From contig JAUIDR010000008.1 of the NCBI GenBank assembly GCA_030428565.1, positions 1 through 64,000 of the forward strand: a stretch of DNA of 64,000 nt. The letters are read 5' to 3'. This DNA is from Alphaproteobacteria bacterium (GTDB lineage: Bacteria > Pseudomonadota > Alphaproteobacteria > UBA7985 > JAUIBT01). A program made the position numbers and the translations under genes. The stretch's first letter is position 1; every line of letters begins with the position of its first letter. The notes under the pieces were generated by a model. That model saw only the letters and a program-made list of their open reading frames with translations, was not told the origin of the DNA and ran no database searches. Below are positions 62,835-64,000 of this stretch, piece after piece.

Positions 62835-63794
62835 CTAAACTGTGTGCATCCAATCACGACGGAACAGCTCTGTGACCGACTCGTGATCGCGGATGCGCAA
62901 CATAGCCTCTCCGATCAAGGTTGCAACCGTAATCTGAGAGATTTTGTCGTGGGCTTCGACCTCGGGTGTCGCTTCGATGGAATCCGTGATGTAAAGGCGC
63001 TCCATCGGCGATGTGCTAATGCGCTCCAACGCGGGTTCGGACAAAACGCCGTGCGTACAATAGGCCTGAACCGAATTGGCGCCCGAATCTATCAGAGCCT
63101 GGGCGGCGTTGCACAGCGTACCTGCCGAATCAACGATGTCATCGACCAGCACACAGTCGCGCGCCGATACGTCACCGATTACGTTCATGACCTCAGAGAC
63201 GCCCGCGCGCGGACGGCGCTTGTCGATAATCGCAATATCGCACTCGATCATTTTGGCCAACTGGCGCGCGCGTACCACGCCGCCGACGTCGGGCGAAACA
63301 ATCATGGTCTTTTTGTTGTCAACCTGAAGCTCGGTCTCGATGTGTTCGGCAAATACCGGCGCGGCGGTCAAATTATCAACGGGGACATCGAAGAAACCTT
63401 GGATTTGTCCCGCGTGCAGGTCCAGCATCAAGACGCGATCCACGCCCGCCGTTGTGATGAGGTCGGCCACCAGCTTGGCCGAGATCGGCGAGCGCGGCGC
63501 AACTTTTCGATCTTGGCGGGCATAGCCGTAATAAGGAATGACCGCAGTAATGCGGCTGGCCGAACCGCGCTTGATAGCGTCGATCAAGATCAACAGCTCC
63601 ATCAAGCTGTCATTGGCAGGCTTTGAGGTGGCTTGAAAAACAAAAACGTCCTGGCCGCGGACGTTTTCTTTCACTTCAACATAAACTTCCTGATCCTTGA
63701 ATCGCTTGATATCGACTTCGGTCAGCTTGGTACGCATATAGGCCGCAACGGCACGCGCAAGGGTAGGATTGGAAGTCCCGGAGATGATTTTCAT
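62835..63794 (-). CDS. prs: ribose-phosphate pyrophosphokinase
   Basis: A 319-residue PRPP synthetase that makes the precursor of nucleotides, His and Trp from ribose 5-phosphate and ATP. Landmarks are [63 protein letters not shown], and the PRPP loop [18 protein letters not shown] 63794 (MKIISG) is the usual start, and the 18-residue track extension is rejected. It heads the prs-rplY-pth-ychF run, with 93 bases before rplY. A perfect palindrome lies about 100 bases upstream. Confidence 0.96.
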   Translation of the reverse strand: MKIISGTSNPTLARAVAAYMRTKLTEVDIKRFKDQEVYVEVKENVRGQDVFVFQATSKPANDSLMELLILIDAIKRGSASRITAVIPYYGYARQDRKVAPRSPISAKLVADLITTAGVDRVLMLDLHAGQIQGFFDVPVDNLTAAPVFAEHIETELQVDNKKTMIVSPDVGGVVRARQLAKMIECDIAIIDKRRPRAGVSEVMNVIGDVSARDCVLVDDIVDSAGTLCNAAQALIDSGANSVQAYCTHGVLSEPALERISTSPMERLYITDSIEATPEVEAHDKISQITVATLIGEAMLRIRDHESVTELFRRDWMHTV

Positions 63795-63892
63795 GGGATT
63801 TTTGTCCGCGCAGGATGTAGCAGGAGAGATGTAACGCTCTGGTAACAATGTCTCCCCGATTCTTCAACCGCCCGCATCACCGAACTGTGAGT

Positions 63893-63908
63893 AATCAAGG
63901 CCTTGATT
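63893..63908. promoter_or_regulatory. perfect 16-bp palindrome upstream of prs
   Basis: AATCAAGGCCTTGATT is perfectly self-complementary and lies 99 bases before the prs start codon in the only non-coding stretch at this end. It could be an operator for prs or for a gene beyond the window. No factor is recognised. Confidence 0.45.
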
Positions 63909-64000
63909 GACTAAGCGCATTGTCGCGCTTGCTACCAAACGAGCGCATCTCAGGTGTCGTGGTCCGGGTGCTGGTGATTGCTCGCCTGGATCGCTTCCAA

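Overview
The window looks like chromosomal DNA of a moderately GC-rich, free-living alphaproteobacterium, probably in or near the Rhodospirillales and plausibly marine. This rests on the prs-rplY-pth-ychF order, the cysG-DUF2849-cysI-DUF934 sulfite reduction locus, DUF1127 genes, clpS-clpA, an AsmA protein and a probable DMSP lyase. I used no database search. All names come from reading motifs and family-like sequence patterns. I saw no tRNA, rRNA, CRISPR array, transposase or integrase.

Region 1 (1-16.1 kb) is acyl-CoA and amino-acid catabolism. It opens with a 5'-damaged CaiB-type CoA-transferase coupled to a citryl-CoA-lyase-like protein, then an EamA exporter, an ornithine-cyclodeaminase-like enzyme and a GFA-domain protein. 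On the minus strand is a complete leucine/isovalerate operon: a TetR regulator with a palindromic operator at its own start, isovaleryl-CoA dehydrogenase, both methylcrotonyl-CoA carboxylase subunits, HMG-CoA lyase and an enoyl-CoA hydratase. Next come an NDP-forming acyl-CoA synthetase, a CaiD-like hydratase and a hotdog thioesterase.

Region 2 (16-31.4 kb) is mixed. It holds a NIF3/CutA-like protein, an ArsR regulator, a membrane-anchored FMN glutamate-synthase-like protein and a compact CHAP hydrolase-nuclease-holin-like cassette. A methyltransferase and an Lrp regulator precede the sulfite reductase locus, whose CysG-like protein has a shortened methylase half. Ferredoxin-NADP reductase, a TPR-sulfotransferase and a DddP-like DMSP lyase complete a sulfur-flavoured stretch.

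Region 3 (31.5-45.1 kb) is the most unusual. Two divergent paralogous secreted caspase-like proteins keep the His/Cys dyad and each carry an EF-hand-like loop, but they differ in C-terminal modules (PAN-like versus SH3b-like). They are followed by a secreted TSP3-repeat protein, a di-heme c-type oxidoreductase, another secreted protein and a cytosolic orphan. Four exact-period 20-bp repeats with palindromic cores abut the second caspase gene. I propose, as inference only, a calcium-linked envelope proteolysis locus.

Region 4 (45-64 kb) is housekeeping and envelope biology: NAD(P)HX dehydratase, two tiny DUF1127 proteins, ClpA/ClpS, AsmA, an L,D-transpeptidase, a YcbK/M15-like protein with an odd Tyr/Asp-rich N-terminus, a porin broken by one in-frame amber codon, then YchF, Pth, L25 and Prs.
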